From NCBI GenBank assembly GCA_009842675.1, contig VYEX01000015.1, positions 1,459 to 34,141 of the forward strand: DNA of 32,683 nucleotides. The letters are read 5' to 3'. This stretch comes from Acidimicrobiia bacterium. Its GTDB lineage: Bacteria > Actinomycetota > Acidimicrobiia > Acidimicrobiales > Bin134. Under the pieces are notes generated by a model that was not told where the DNA came from, ran no database searches, and saw nothing but the letters and a program-made list of their open reading frames with translations. Positions 23,591-31,883 of this stretch are shown here, one piece after another (the first letter of the stretch is position 1; every line of letters starts with the position of its first letter). Made by a program: the position numbers and the translations under genes.

Positions 23591-24703
23591 TCAGCCCATA
23601 TCGGCCAGCGCGTCAACAAGGCGGTCCATGCGCTCGGTGAGGTTCACGTCGCAGCGCAGGAAGCGGTCGTCGAGGCCCCGCCAAGACACCGCGCCGTCTT
23701 TCACAATCACCCCCCGCTCGAGCAGGCCGTTGAACACCTCGGTGGAGTCGGTGTCGGGGTCGAGAATCTCCACCAAGAAAAAGTTGGAGCGGCTGCCGGG
23801 CACCATACGGAACCGGTCCAACTCCCCGAATCGCCCTTGAACGTGGTGGCGGGCCTCAACGATGGTGGACGCGGTGCGGGCCACGTGCTCGTTGTCGTCG
23901 AGGGCGGCGGCGCCGGCGGCGATCTGGAGCTGGCCCATGTTCCAAGTGGGCTTGACGGCCAAGAGGGCGTCGATGATCGGCCGGGCCGCCACACCAAAGC
24001 CGATCCGCAGCCCGGCCAGACCGTAGGCCTTCGAGAAAGTGCGCAGCACGATGAGGTGCTCGTACTCCCGGGCCAGGTGGATGTAGCCGGGGGTGTCGGA
24101 GTAGTGGACATAGGCCTCGTCCAGCACCACCAACGCCTGGGGGGCGGCCTCGATGAGGCGGCGCACGTCGGCTTCCTCCAGCCAAGTGCCCGATGGGCTG
24201 TGCGGATTGGTGATGAACACTATTCGGGTGTCGTGGTCGATGGCGGCGGCGTAGGCCTCGGGGTCCAGCGCCATGGCGGGCCGATGGGTGGCCTCGTGGG
24301 CCAAGATCGGGATGCGTCCCTCCGCCTCGGCAAAGAGGTGGTAGATGGGAAAGCAGGGACCCGGCATCAAGATCTTGCCGCCGGGCTCGCAGAATGACCG
24401 GATGAGCAGCGAGATGATCTCGGTCTCCCCCGCGCCGCACACCACCTGTTCGGGCTGATAGCCGTAGGTGTCGGCGACCTTTTCCCGCAGGGGCTCGGCG
24501 GTCCACGACGGATAGAGGTGGAGGCGGTCGAGGGTGTCGGCGACGGCAGTCTTTGCCTTGGGGGAGACGCCGTAGGGGTTCTCTGCTGAGCCCAGCTTGG
24601 CGATGTCGCCCGGGGCGATGCCGTAGCGCTGGGCCACATACTCACTCGCCAATCCAGGCACGTAGTACTCGGGATTTTTCAGGCCGGGATGGGCGTGAAA
24701 CAT
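23591..24703 (-). CDS. HisC-like PLP-dependent aminotransferase
   Basis: A 370-residue fold-type I aminotransferase closest in pattern to histidinol-phosphate aminotransferases. PLP lysine K225 is in T-F-S-K-A-Y-G-L. N166 (N-P-H-S-P-S-G), D195 (D-E-A-Y) and R233 (G-L-R-I-G-F) contact the cofactor, and a C-terminal F-L-R arginine should bind the substrate carboxylate. The family's L-x-S-x-E-N-P-Y-G start is present (38-45). It leads a minus-strand unit and is divergent from the dimethylglycine-dehydrogenase-like gene, with 50 bases between the starts. No other histidine genes are near, so it is more likely a catabolic or secondary aminotransferase than the biosynthetic HisC. The substrate is not known. 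Confidence 0.85.
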   Translation of the reverse strand: MFHAHPGLKNPEYYVPGLASEYVAQRYGIAPGDIAKLGSAENPYGVSPKAKTAVADTLDRLHLYPSWTAEPLREKVADTYGYQPEQVVCGAGETEIISLLIRSFCEPGGKILMPGPCFPIYHLFAEAEGRIPILAHEATHRPAMALDPEAYAAAIDHDTRIVFITNPHSPSGTWLEEADVRRLIEAAPQALVVLDEAYVHYSDTPGYIHLAREYEHLIVLRTFSKAYGLAGLRIGFGVAARPIIDALLAVKPTWNMGQLQIAAGAAALDDNEHVARTASTIVEARHHVQGRFGELDRFRMVPGSRSNFFLVEILDPDTDSTEVFNGLLERGVIVKDGAVSWRGLDDRFLRCDVNLTERMDRLVDALADMG

Positions 24704-24739
24704 GGGGCCTCTCTTGGAGTACTAGAAGTATCGAGACTC

Positions 24740-24753
24740 TACAATTCTGCCCA
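24740..24753 (+). promoter_or_regulatory. Candidate -10 element and leaderless start of the flavoprotein operon
   Basis: TACAAT at 24740-24745 is a good -10 box, ending eight bases before the ATG at 24754. No ribosome binding site fits between, so a leaderless transcript is likely. A TTGGAG upstream at 24714-24719 is 20 bases away, too far for an ideal -35. Confidence 0.45.
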
Positions 24754-27204
24754 ATGGCGGTGCCTGACTCAGCCCAGGTGGTGATTGTGGGCGGTGGGAT
24801 ATGCGGCGCCAGCCTGCTGTACCACTTGGCCCACGAGGGCTGGACCGACACTTTGTTGGTGGAGAAGGGCGAGCTGACCTCAGGCTCCACATGGCACGCC
24901 GCCGGCCAGATAACGCACTCGGTTTCCAGCTATACCCTGGCCTACCTCCGCAAATATGGCTGCGAGCTTTATGGGTCGCTCGAGGCCGAGAGCGGCACCG
25001 CCCCGTCGTGGCATCGCAGCGGGAGCTTCCGGGTGGCCTACGAGCCCATCGAGGTTGACTGGCTCAAGGGCCAGTTGGGAGTAGCCGAGTACGTGGGCAA
25101 CCACATGGAGTGGGTGGATCGCGACTTCATGGCCAAGCGCCATCCGTTCTACGACGTGGAGTCGGTGATCGGCGCAGTGTGGACGCCCGACGACGGGCAC
25201 GTCGATCCCACCGGGGCGGTGAACGCGATGGTGGCGGTGGCCCGCCGCCGAGGAGCGCAGATCAGCCGCCGCAATCGGGTGATCGACATCAGCCGACGGG
25301 CCGACGGGACGTTCGAGGTGATCACCGAGCAGGGAACCGTCCGGGCCGAGCACGTGGTCAACGCCGCGGGCTGCTACGCCCACCGAGTAGCCGGAATGGT
25401 GGGCCTGTCGGTGCCCATGGCCAACGCCCTGCACACTTATCTGGTTACCGACGCGGTGCCCGAGTTTGCCGACCTCGAACACGAGCTGCCCGTGGTGCGC
25501 GATGACTATGTGTCGGGCTATGTGCGCCAAGAGCAGATGGCGGGGCTCATCGGCATCTACGAACAGCGAGATACCGAGACCGCTTGGCCTGACGGACCCG
25601 ACTGGTCGCTGGAAAACCCCCTCTTCCCCGCCGACTACGACCGCATCGGTTACTGGCTGGCCCGGGCCTTCGAGCGGGTCCCGGTGCTGGAGCCCTTGGG
25701 CATCAAGCGGGCCATTCGAGGGGCCATCGCGCACACCCCCGACGGCGAGCCCCTGCTAGGCCCCTCGGGCATACCCAACTTCTGGATGATGGCAGGGGTA
25801 CAGGTGGGAATCGCCGACGGACCCGGACTGGGGCGGGAACTGGCCCGGTGGATGGTGCATGGCGAGACCGAGGTGAGCGTCCGCGGCTACGACGCCCGCC
25901 GCTTCGGGTTCGTGCCGCCCGACGACGCGCCCCGCTATGGGCGAATCAAGGGCGCCGAAGACTACGAGTATCGCCATCAGACGCCGGTGCCGGGGCTGGA
26001 GCGTCCCGAGCTGCGTCCCTATCGGGTGAACTCGCTGCACCAGCGGTTTTCCGACAAGGGGGCGGTGTTCACCCAGGTGTACGGGTGGGAGCGGCCCAAG
26101 TGGTTTCCCGGAGCGGCCGGGCTGGCCCAACAGGACGTGGTGGCGTTTCGCCACACCGACTGGTTCCCGGTGGCCGCCCAGGAGTGCCGGGCGGTGCGGG
26201 AGCGGGTTGGCATTCTGGACAGCACCGCCTTCGCCAAATTCGACCTCATCGGCCCCGACGCCGCCGCGGTGCTGGACCAGCTCACCACCAACAAGCTGCC
26301 GTCGCCGGGGCGGATCGCCCTCAGCTATTTCCTCACCCCCACCGGGCGCCTCGAGGGCGAGGCCACCATCACCCGGCTGGGCGACGACCACTTCTATCTG
26401 GTGTCGGCGGCCGTAGGAGAGCAGAAGGATCGGGAGTACTTCGAGACCCACTGGCCAGCTGGCGCCCGAGCCGAGCTGAGGGTGCGTTCTGAGGACTTCG
26501 GCGTTCTGGCCGTGGCGGGGCCCCGGGCCCGGCAGCTGCTGGCCCGGTGTACCGACGCCGACCTGGGCAATGAGGCATTCCGCTGGCTTAGCGCCCAGAG
26601 CATCACTGTGGCCGGAGTGGATGTGCGGGCCCTTCGGGTGGGCTTTGTGGGCGAATTAGGCTGGGAGCTGCACGCCCCGGTGGCCGATCTCGGCGTGCTG
26701 TACGACGGGTTGTGGGAGGCGGGACAAGACCTCGGCGTGGCCAATGTGGGCAATCATGCGCTCGACTCGCTGCGTATGGAGAAGCAGTACATGGTGAGCC
26801 GCGACCTCACCCACGACGTCGGCCCCGACGAGGCCGGCCTTTACCGCTTCGTGAAGGTTGACAAGGGGCCGTTCGTCGGCCGGGACGCCCTGGCCGCCCG
26901 GCGAGAGCGGGCCCAGTCGGGGCGCCACCCCTATCGATGGAAGCTGGCCTATTTGGCCATCGACACTGACGACGCCGATGTCCACGGCAGCGACGGGGTA
27001 TACGCCAACGGTGAGCCGGTGGGGCTGGTCACCACGGGCGCCTACGGCCACACCGTGGGGCACGGCTTGGGCTTTGCCTATCTGGCCCCCGAGCACGCCG
27101 AGGCCGGCACTGAGTTGCAGGTGCGAGTGGTGGGCGAGTTTCGCCCGGCCCGAGTGCTGAGCGAGCCGGTCTACGATCCCACCAGCGCCCGATTGCGCAT
27201 GTAG
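24754..27204 (+). CDS. Dimethylglycine/sarcosine dehydrogenase-like FAD-GcvT fusion
   Basis: An 816-residue two-part enzyme that follows mammalian dimethylglycine dehydrogenase from end to end. An N-terminal FAD oxidase domain (about 1-370) with G-G-G-I-C-G-A (13-19) and a T-S-G-S-T-W-H-A-A-G motif is followed by an FAO_M linker and GcvT domains (about 440-815). H48 in that motif matches the His that binds FAD covalently in dimethylglycine and sarcosine dehydrogenases. Family enzymes oxidatively remove an N-methyl group and pass the one-carbon unit to tetrahydrofolate. The ATG at 24754 is chosen because it begins the FAD strand and follows a -10 box; the frame stays open upstream inside the divergent aminotransferase gene. 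It leads a five-gene operon. The exact methylated amine is unknown. Confidence 0.9.
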   Translation: MAVPDSAQVVIVGGGICGASLLYHLAHEGWTDTLLVEKGELTSGSTWHAAGQITHSVSSYTLAYLRKYGCELYGSLEAESGTAPSWHRSGSFRVAYEPIEVDWLKGQLGVAEYVGNHMEWVDRDFMAKRHPFYDVESVIGAVWTPDDGHVDPTGAVNAMVAVARRRGAQISRRNRVIDISRRADGTFEVITEQGTVRAEHVVNAAGCYAHRVAGMVGLSVPMANALHTYLVTDAVPEFADLEHELPVVRDDYVSGYVRQEQMAGLIGIYEQRDTETAWPDGPDWSLENPLFPADYDRIGYWLARAFERVPVLEPLGIKRAIRGAIAHTPDGEPLLGPSGIPNFWMMAGVQVGIADGPGLGRELARWMVHGETEVSVRGYDARRFGFVPPDDAPRYGRIKGAEDYEYRHQTPVPGLERPELRPYRVNSLHQRFSDKGAVFTQVYGWERPKWFPGAAGLAQQDVVAFRHTDWFPVAAQECRAVRERVGILDSTAFAKFDLIGPDAAAVLDQLTTNKLPSPGRIALSYFLTPTGRLEGEATITRLGDDHFYLVSAAVGEQKDREYFETHWPAGARAELRVRSEDFGVLAVAGPRARQLLARCTDADLGNEAFRWLSAQSITVAGVDVRALRVGFVGELGWELHAPVADLGVLYDGLWEAGQDLGVANVGNHALDSLRMEKQYMVSRDLTHDVGPDEAGLYRFVKVDKGPFVGRDALAARRERAQSGRHPYRWKLAYLAIDTDDADVHGSDGVYANGEPVGLVTTGAYGHTVGHGLGFAYLAPEHAEAGTELQVRVVGEFRPARVLSEPVYDPTSARLRM

Positions 27205-27210
27205 TCCAGG

Positions 27211-28035
27211 ATGGAGAGAGCTGTGTCCACCCCCCACACCGCCCGCCGCCGCTACCAGGCCTACGCCGGGTTCGTGACCACGCCCCGGTACTTCGACGAC
27301 AGCCCCCAGCAGTTTCTGCAAGTGGCCCCGCCAGGCACGGGAGTGCTCCAACGGGTGCTCCACATCCCCGACTATGAGTGGGGACTCGACGAGCGGGCCG
27401 CCAACTTCGAGCTGCTGAGCGAGGCTGCCGCGTGTCTGGCCCAGTCGCACTGCCAGGTGATCGGGCAGGTGGGCACAAATTGGGTGCACTGCTCGGGCAC
27501 AACCGGACCAGAGGAGATTGTCGAGTTCTGCCGACAGCTGTTTGACGAGACCGGCGTGCGGTTTCTCATGGCCGGGCAATGCCTGGTGGAGGCGCTGCGG
27601 GCCATCGGGGCCACCACCATCACCGTGGCCAACGGCTATTTCCGCCCCGATTGGTCGGCGGGCATCAACCGCTATCTGGAAGCGGCGGGCTTCAAGATCA
27701 TTTGGGCCGGCGACCTGATCGACCAGGGACTGGTGGCCGACCACGACGAGAAGCTGGCCATAGAGGCCGACACCCTGTGGGACTATCCCGACCATCTGAT
27801 GACGGCCGCCGCGGTGGACGCCCACCGCCAGGCTCCCGACGCCGACGCCATTGTCCAAACCGGGGCCGGATTCCGAATGCTCCAGGTGGCCGATGCCGTC
27901 GAAGAGCGCACCGGCACTCCGTTGGTGGCATCGGACGTAGCTCTGTACTGGGCCATGCTGTCGGAGCTGGGTCTGTCGGCCGCACCGGGCCACGGCTCGC
28001 TGCTGGCCATGCTGGGGGAACGGAGCCCGACATGA
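27211..28035 (+). CDS. Asp/Glu racemase-superfamily protein (maleate isomerase/arylmalonate decarboxylase-like)
   Basis: A 274-residue protein patterned like the maleate isomerase/arylmalonate decarboxylase branch of the Asp/Glu racemase superfamily, which normally uses a Cys in each pseudo-symmetric half. Residues are counted from ATG 27211. The first-half Cys is C94 (W-V-H-C-S-G-T-T-G). At the second-half position, I-V-Q-T-G-A-G-F, I see Thr/Gly instead of Cys. The C-terminal S-D-V-A-L-Y-W-A-M-L motif fits the branch. A second start, GTG at 27223, has a better ribosome binding site (GGAGAGAG) and drops four residues. The gene follows the flavoprotein by six bases and overlaps the sulfotransferase by ATGA. 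It may isomerise, racemise or decarboxylate a small acid; the reaction is not assignable. Confidence 0.72.
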   Translation: MERAVSTPHTARRRYQAYAGFVTTPRYFDDSPQQFLQVAPPGTGVLQRVLHIPDYEWGLDERAANFELLSEAAACLAQSHCQVIGQVGTNWVHCSGTTGPEEIVEFCRQLFDETGVRFLMAGQCLVEALRAIGATTITVANGYFRPDWSAGINRYLEAAGFKIIWAGDLIDQGLVADHDEKLAIEADTLWDYPDHLMTAAAVDAHRQAPDADAIVQTGAGFRMLQVADAVEERTGTPLVASDVALYWAMLSELGLSAAPGHGSLLAMLGERSPT

Positions 28036-28781
28036 CCGGCGGTCGACGGATCTTTGCGCTTTGGGCTGTTCCCCGGTCGACATCCACCGCATTCGAGTGG
28101 ATGATGCGGGTGCGGGGCGACATGACCTGCTTCCACGAGCCATTCGGAGAGGTGTGGTATCAGGGCGAGTCGCCGGATTGGCCCCGCCTTCAGCCCGACA
28201 GCTTGCGAACCCCGGGCCTCACGTATCAGTCGGCTTGGGCCACTCTGAGGTCGGCGGCCGCTGATGGCCCGGTTTTCATCAAGGACTTCCCCCACTATCT
28301 GGATGCTCTATGGGGCGACGATTTCTTCGACCACTTCATCCACAGCTTCATCATCCGGGACCCGGCCAAGACCCTTACCTCCATGTACAAGCACTGGCCC
28401 GACTTCCACATCAAAGAAACCGGCTTCGCCGAACAGCGGGCCCTGTTCGACCATCTGGCTGCCAAAACGGGCACACCGCCACCGGTCATCGACAGCGACG
28501 ATCTGCTGGAAGACCCGCCCGGCGTGGTGGAGGCCTGGTGTCGGGCAATGGGCATCGAGTTCATCGAGGAAGCGCTGCGGTGGGAGGCCGGGGCCCGTGA
28601 CGAGGTGAGCTGGTGGGACGGCGGTTCCTTTCACGAGAACCTTCGCAACTCAAAGGGCCTGGAGCCCCAGCCTCGGACCTATGTCGACATCACCGCCGCT
28701 CCCCCGCGGGTGCAAGAGGCCTATGAGGTCACCCGACCCCACTACGACCACCTGTTTGCCCATCGCCTACGGGTTCCATGA
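28032..28781 (+). CDS. PAPS-type sulfotransferase family protein
   Basis: A 249-residue protein of the P-loop sulfotransferase fold. The 5'-phosphosulfate loop is W-A-V-P-R-S-T-S-T-A (11-20), with R15 and the following Ser/Thr residues. H-E-P-F (35-38) follows, and the 3'-phosphate region is F-I-I-R-D-P (106-111) with S117. These contacts are intact, so PAPS binding is plausible. The ATG at 28032 overlaps the racemase-like stop as ATGA, and its own stop overlaps the next start the same way. Small bacterial members of this group often act on unknown alcohols or amines, and some relatives are misannotated. It could sulfate the pathway compound or act on another one. No PAPS synthesis gene is seen. 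Confidence 0.8.
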   Translation: MTGGRRIFALWAVPRSTSTAFEWMMRVRGDMTCFHEPFGEVWYQGESPDWPRLQPDSLRTPGLTYQSAWATLRSAAADGPVFIKDFPHYLDALWGDDFFDHFIHSFIIRDPAKTLTSMYKHWPDFHIKETGFAEQRALFDHLAAKTGTPPPVIDSDDLLEDPPGVVEAWCRAMGIEFIEEALRWEAGARDEVSWWDGGSFHENLRNSKGLEPQPRTYVDITAAPPRVQEAYEVTRPHYDHLFAHRLRVP

Positions 28782-30043
28782 CCGTCCCTAGTGAAGCCGC
28801 GACGCCGACTGACGACTCCACCTGGGCTGGGCGCCGGGACCGGCTGTCCAGCGTGGCCGAGGTGGTGGCCCGCGACCTGTGCGTGGGCTGCGGGCTGTGC
28901 GAGGCGATCACCGGCGGACGGGTGAGCATGGCTGCGACACCGACTGGTTCGCTGCGCCCGGCGCCGGTGGACGGCTTCACCGCCGAGGAGGAGCGGGCCA
29001 TCCTCGACGCCTGTCCGGGGGTGACCGCTGAGTCCCGGGCCGATATGAGCCTGCCGCTCGATCCGGTATGGGGACGATGCGGCACCATGCGCTACGCGTG
29101 GGCATCCGATGCCGGCGTGCGTTTCACCGCAGCCACCGCCGGTGTGCTCACCGCGTTGGGACAGCACCTGCTGGCCTCCGGCGAGGCCGCGTCTGTCCTG
29201 CATGTTGGTCCCGATCCCTCCCAGCCCCTGCGAAGCCGCTGGGTGATCAGCACCACCCCCGAAGAAGTGCTGGCCAACGCCGGGTCCCGGTACGGGCCGA
29301 CTGCGCCCATGGCCGGATTGGGCGTGGCGCTAGACCGGGGTGAACCGTTCGCAGTGATCGCCAAGCCCTGCGATCTCGGAGCCCTCCATCGGCGGGCTGC
29401 GGCCGACTCCCGCATCGACAAGCTGGTAGTGGCCCGGCTGGCCATGGTGTGCGGCGGCCAATCGCGCTTGTCGAAAACGCAGCGGCTGTTGGACCAATTG
29501 GGGGTGGCCGAGTCGGCTGTGACGCTCATTCGCTATCGGGGCCACGGCAATCCCGGCCCCACCCGGGTGGAGACCCGAGACGGCCAGACGTTCGAGGTCG
29601 GCTACCTGGAGTTGTGGGAGGACGAGGGCACCTGGGATCTGGAAACCCGTTGCAAGCTGTGCCCCGATGCCCTGGGGGAGGCCGCCGACGTGGCGGTGGC
29701 CGACGTGTGGCCCGGAGGGGCGCCCACTGGCGAGGACGAGGGCTTCAGCGGCGTCATCGCCCGAAGTGCGGTCGGCGAGTCGCTGTTGAGCCGGGCGGCT
29801 GCTGATGGCCGGATAGTGCTGGGAGATGCCATCGGCCCGAGGGAACTCGACAACATGCAGCCCCATCAGGTGCGAAAGAAGGAGGCCCTCGCCGCCCGCT
29901 ACCAGGGCATGGCCGATGCCGGAGTGCCCCCCATCGCCACCCGAGGTCTGCGGATCGACGAACTAGGTCGCCGCTTGGCGCCAGAGCGGGCCGCAAGCCA
30001 GCGCCAAGGGGCGGCCGATCGGATGCTGGCGGCGGGCTCATGA
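28778..30043 (+). CDS. Coenzyme F420 hydrogenase/dehydrogenase beta-subunit (FrhB/FdhB) family protein
   Basis: A 421-residue iron-sulfur flavoprotein of the FrhB family, which moves electrons between F420 or ferredoxin and a substrate or partner. A ferredoxin-like 4Fe-4S motif opens the protein: C35-x2-C38-x2-C41 with C79-P. The FrhB core follows, with K-P-C-D-L-G-A-L (C198), C225 and a second Cys pair, C292-x2-C295-P-D, just before the A-D-V-A-V-A-D-V-W strand. There is no membrane segment. Both ends overlap neighbours by ATGA. F420 use is known in Actinobacteria and supports the call, but other FrhB members (for example 7-hydroxymethyl chlorophyll reductase types) act without F420. I infer a redox partner or reductase for the operon. 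Confidence 0.85.
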   Translation: MTVPSEAATPTDDSTWAGRRDRLSSVAEVVARDLCVGCGLCEAITGGRVSMAATPTGSLRPAPVDGFTAEEERAILDACPGVTAESRADMSLPLDPVWGRCGTMRYAWASDAGVRFTAATAGVLTALGQHLLASGEAASVLHVGPDPSQPLRSRWVISTTPEEVLANAGSRYGPTAPMAGLGVALDRGEPFAVIAKPCDLGALHRRAAADSRIDKLVVARLAMVCGGQSRLSKTQRLLDQLGVAESAVTLIRYRGHGNPGPTRVETRDGQTFEVGYLELWEDEGTWDLETRCKLCPDALGEAADVAVADVWPGGAPTGEDEGFSGVIARSAVGESLLSRAAADGRIVLGDAIGPRELDNMQPHQVRKKEALAARYQGMADAGVPPIATRGLRIDELGRRLAPERAASQRQGAADRMLAAGS

Positions 30044-31161
30044 CCGGCCAGGGTGCGTCTGGCGAGTCTCGGTTTCCCGAGGCCATGCGAGCGGCGGTTC
30101 TGGTGGGCAACGGCGGCCCCGAGATGATCGAGGTGCGCAGCGATGTTCCCGTCCCTCGGCCCGTTGCGGGCGAGGTGTTGATAGAGGTGGCGGCCTGCGG
30201 CGTCAACAACACCGACATAAACACCCGGGTGGGCTGGTACAGCCGCTCGGTGACCGGGGCCACCGACGGAATCGGGTTCGAGGAGGCCCGGCCCAACGAC
30301 AGCACTTGGGGCCGTGGGCGGCTGGGCTTTCCCCGTATCCAGGGGGCTGATGTGAGCGGTCGGATCGTGGCCATCGGCGCCGAAGTAGACCAAGCGCTGG
30401 TTGGTCGCCGGGTGGTGGTGGACCCTTGGATCCGAGATTCCCGCCACCCTGAGCGCCGTGAGCTGGCCGGGTATCTGGGCAGCGAGCACGACGGCGGGTT
30501 CGCAGAGTACTGCGCAGTGCCTGCGATCAACGCCCATCCCATCGACACCCCGTTGAGCGACGTGGAGCTGGCCAGCTTCGCCTGCTCGTGGTCGACAGCC
30601 GAGCACATGTTGCAGCGGGTGGGGCTGGAGCCCGGCCAATCGGTGGCGGTCACCGGGGCGTCGGGGGGTGTCGGCAGCGCCCTCATTCAACTGGCCAAGC
30701 GGCGGAGGGCCCGGGTGGTGGCCATCGCCGGGCGGGCCAAACTCGAAGGGCTTGGCAATCTGGGCGCCGACGCGGTGGTTGCCCGTGATGGCCCGGCGCC
30801 GCTGGAGGCCGCAGTGGCCGCCAACGGGGGGCCATTCGACGTGGTGGCAGACGTGGTGGGCGGCGACCATTTCGCCGACTGCCTCGACGCGCTCCGCCGA
30901 GGGGGGCGCTACGCCACCTCCGGGGCCATCGCCGGACCGCTGGTGCAACTCGATTTGCGCACCCTGTATCTCAACGATCTGGAGTTGTACGGCGCCACGG
31001 TGTTTGCTCCCCGGGTGTTTGCCGATCTGGTTGGCTACATCGAGCGGGCAGAGGTCCGACCGGTGGTGGCCGGGGTCTACGCCCTAGAGGACATCCACGC
31101 CGCCCAGGCCGACTTTGAGCGCAAAGAGCACATCGGCTCGCTGGTCATCTCCCTTCGCTGA
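30040..31161 (+). CDS. MDR-family zinc-independent alcohol dehydrogenase/quinone oxidoreductase-like protein
   Basis: A 373-residue medium-chain dehydrogenase/reductase. The N-terminal GroES-like domain shows C-G-V-N-N-T-D-I-N (53-61). An insert of about 25 residues follows (71-97), before Q-G-A-D-V-S-G. The nucleotide loop is V-T-G-A-S-G-G-V-G-S (204-213), as in NADPH-using quinone oxidoreductases. The catalytic-zinc ligand set of classical alcohol dehydrogenases is not evident, so the enzyme is likely zinc-free. The ATG at 30040 overlaps the FrhB stop as ATGA and closes the five-gene operon. The start may also be the internal ATG at residue 16, since the usual family start falls there. It probably reduces an enone, quinone or carbonyl; the partner is unknown. 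Confidence 0.87.
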   Translation: MTGQGASGESRFPEAMRAAVLVGNGGPEMIEVRSDVPVPRPVAGEVLIEVAACGVNNTDINTRVGWYSRSVTGATDGIGFEEARPNDSTWGRGRLGFPRIQGADVSGRIVAIGAEVDQALVGRRVVVDPWIRDSRHPERRELAGYLGSEHDGGFAEYCAVPAINAHPIDTPLSDVELASFACSWSTAEHMLQRVGLEPGQSVAVTGASGGVGSALIQLAKRRRARVVAIAGRAKLEGLGNLGADAVVARDGPAPLEAAVAANGGPFDVVADVVGGDHFADCLDALRRGGRYATSGAIAGPLVQLDLRTLYLNDLELYGATVFAPRVFADLVGYIERAEVRPVVAGVYALEDIHAAQADFERKEHIGSLVISLR

Positions 31162-31202
31162 GGCGATGGCGGGCGGATGGCCCGGTGGGGAGACTCCTGG
31201 AG

Positions 31203-31883
31203 TTACGAGCGGGGTTCGGTTATGAAGATGGCTTCGGCGGTGGCGCAGATGGTTTCGTCGGCGCGGATCTCGCCGGTGGCGATGTGTTTGCGGCCTTCGG
31301 TGTGGGAGTAGCGGCAAGTGACCTCGAGGGGGGTGTGGAGGGGGACGCCGGTCTTGTAGCGGATGTTGATGCCGGCGGTGAGGCCGGTGGCGCCGGCTCG
31401 GGTGGCGGCGGTGCCTAGGGCCTCGTCCAGGATGGTGGCCACCACACCGCCGTGAGCCCGGTGGGGCGGGCCGGAGTGGGCCTCGGTAAGGGTGACGGTG
31501 GCCCGCATCTCCACTGACCGGGGCTCCGCATCGGGGTCTGGCAAGGGGACCGGGTCGAATTTGAGCCTGGGGGCATGGGGATTGAGCAGGCCTGATCCGG
31601 CTTGGGTCAGGTTGTAGATGGTGCCGTCGTGGTCTTTGGCCACCACGATGTGGGGGTCGCGGGCGGCGGCCCGGAGTCGCTCGGTGATGTCGGCCAGGGC
31701 GGCAGCGATCTCGGCTCGGGTGGCGGGGTCGGCGTCGTTGGCCGACACCGCGGCCACCACGTCGCGGGTGCGCTCCACCAGCTCGTAGGCCTCGGGTCCG
31801 AAGTCGTCGGGGTGGGGCAGATCGCCGAGCAGCTCGGCCAGCCGGTAGGCCGATGCCGTCTCAGGGTGCTCTTGATCAGTCAT
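31203..31883 (-). CDS. PaaI-like hotdog-fold acyl-CoA thioesterase
   Basis: A 226-residue protein. The C-terminal half (about 105-222) is a hotdog thioesterase domain with H-R-A-H-G-G (141-146) and an acidic D153 in the following helix, the usual active-site pair. The first 100 residues are an Ala/Asp-rich helical extension of unclear role, longer than in plain PaaI. It would release free acid and CoA from an acyl-CoA. Its ATG (31883) overlaps the stop of the upstream sulfotransferase by eight bases, so the two are co-translated. The gene ends 41 bases from the convergent MDR gene. Thioesterase activity is likely, but the acyl group is unknown. Confidence 0.85.
   Translation of the reverse strand: MTDQEHPETASAYRLAELLGDLPHPDDFGPEAYELVERTRDVVAAVSANDADPATRAEIAAALADITERLRAAARDPHIVVAKDHDGTIYNLTQAGSGLLNPHAPRLKFDPVPLPDPDAEPRSVEMRATVTLTEAHSGPPHRAHGGVVATILDEALGTAATRAGATGLTAGINIRYKTGVPLHTPLEVTCRYSHTEGRKHIATGEIRADETICATAEAIFITEPRS

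Noticed and set aside
26656..28143. 495-codon minus-strand open frame opposite the flavoprotein and racemase-like genes
   Set aside because: It is antisense to clear enzymes, rich in Gly/His/Gln shadow codons and without any motif.
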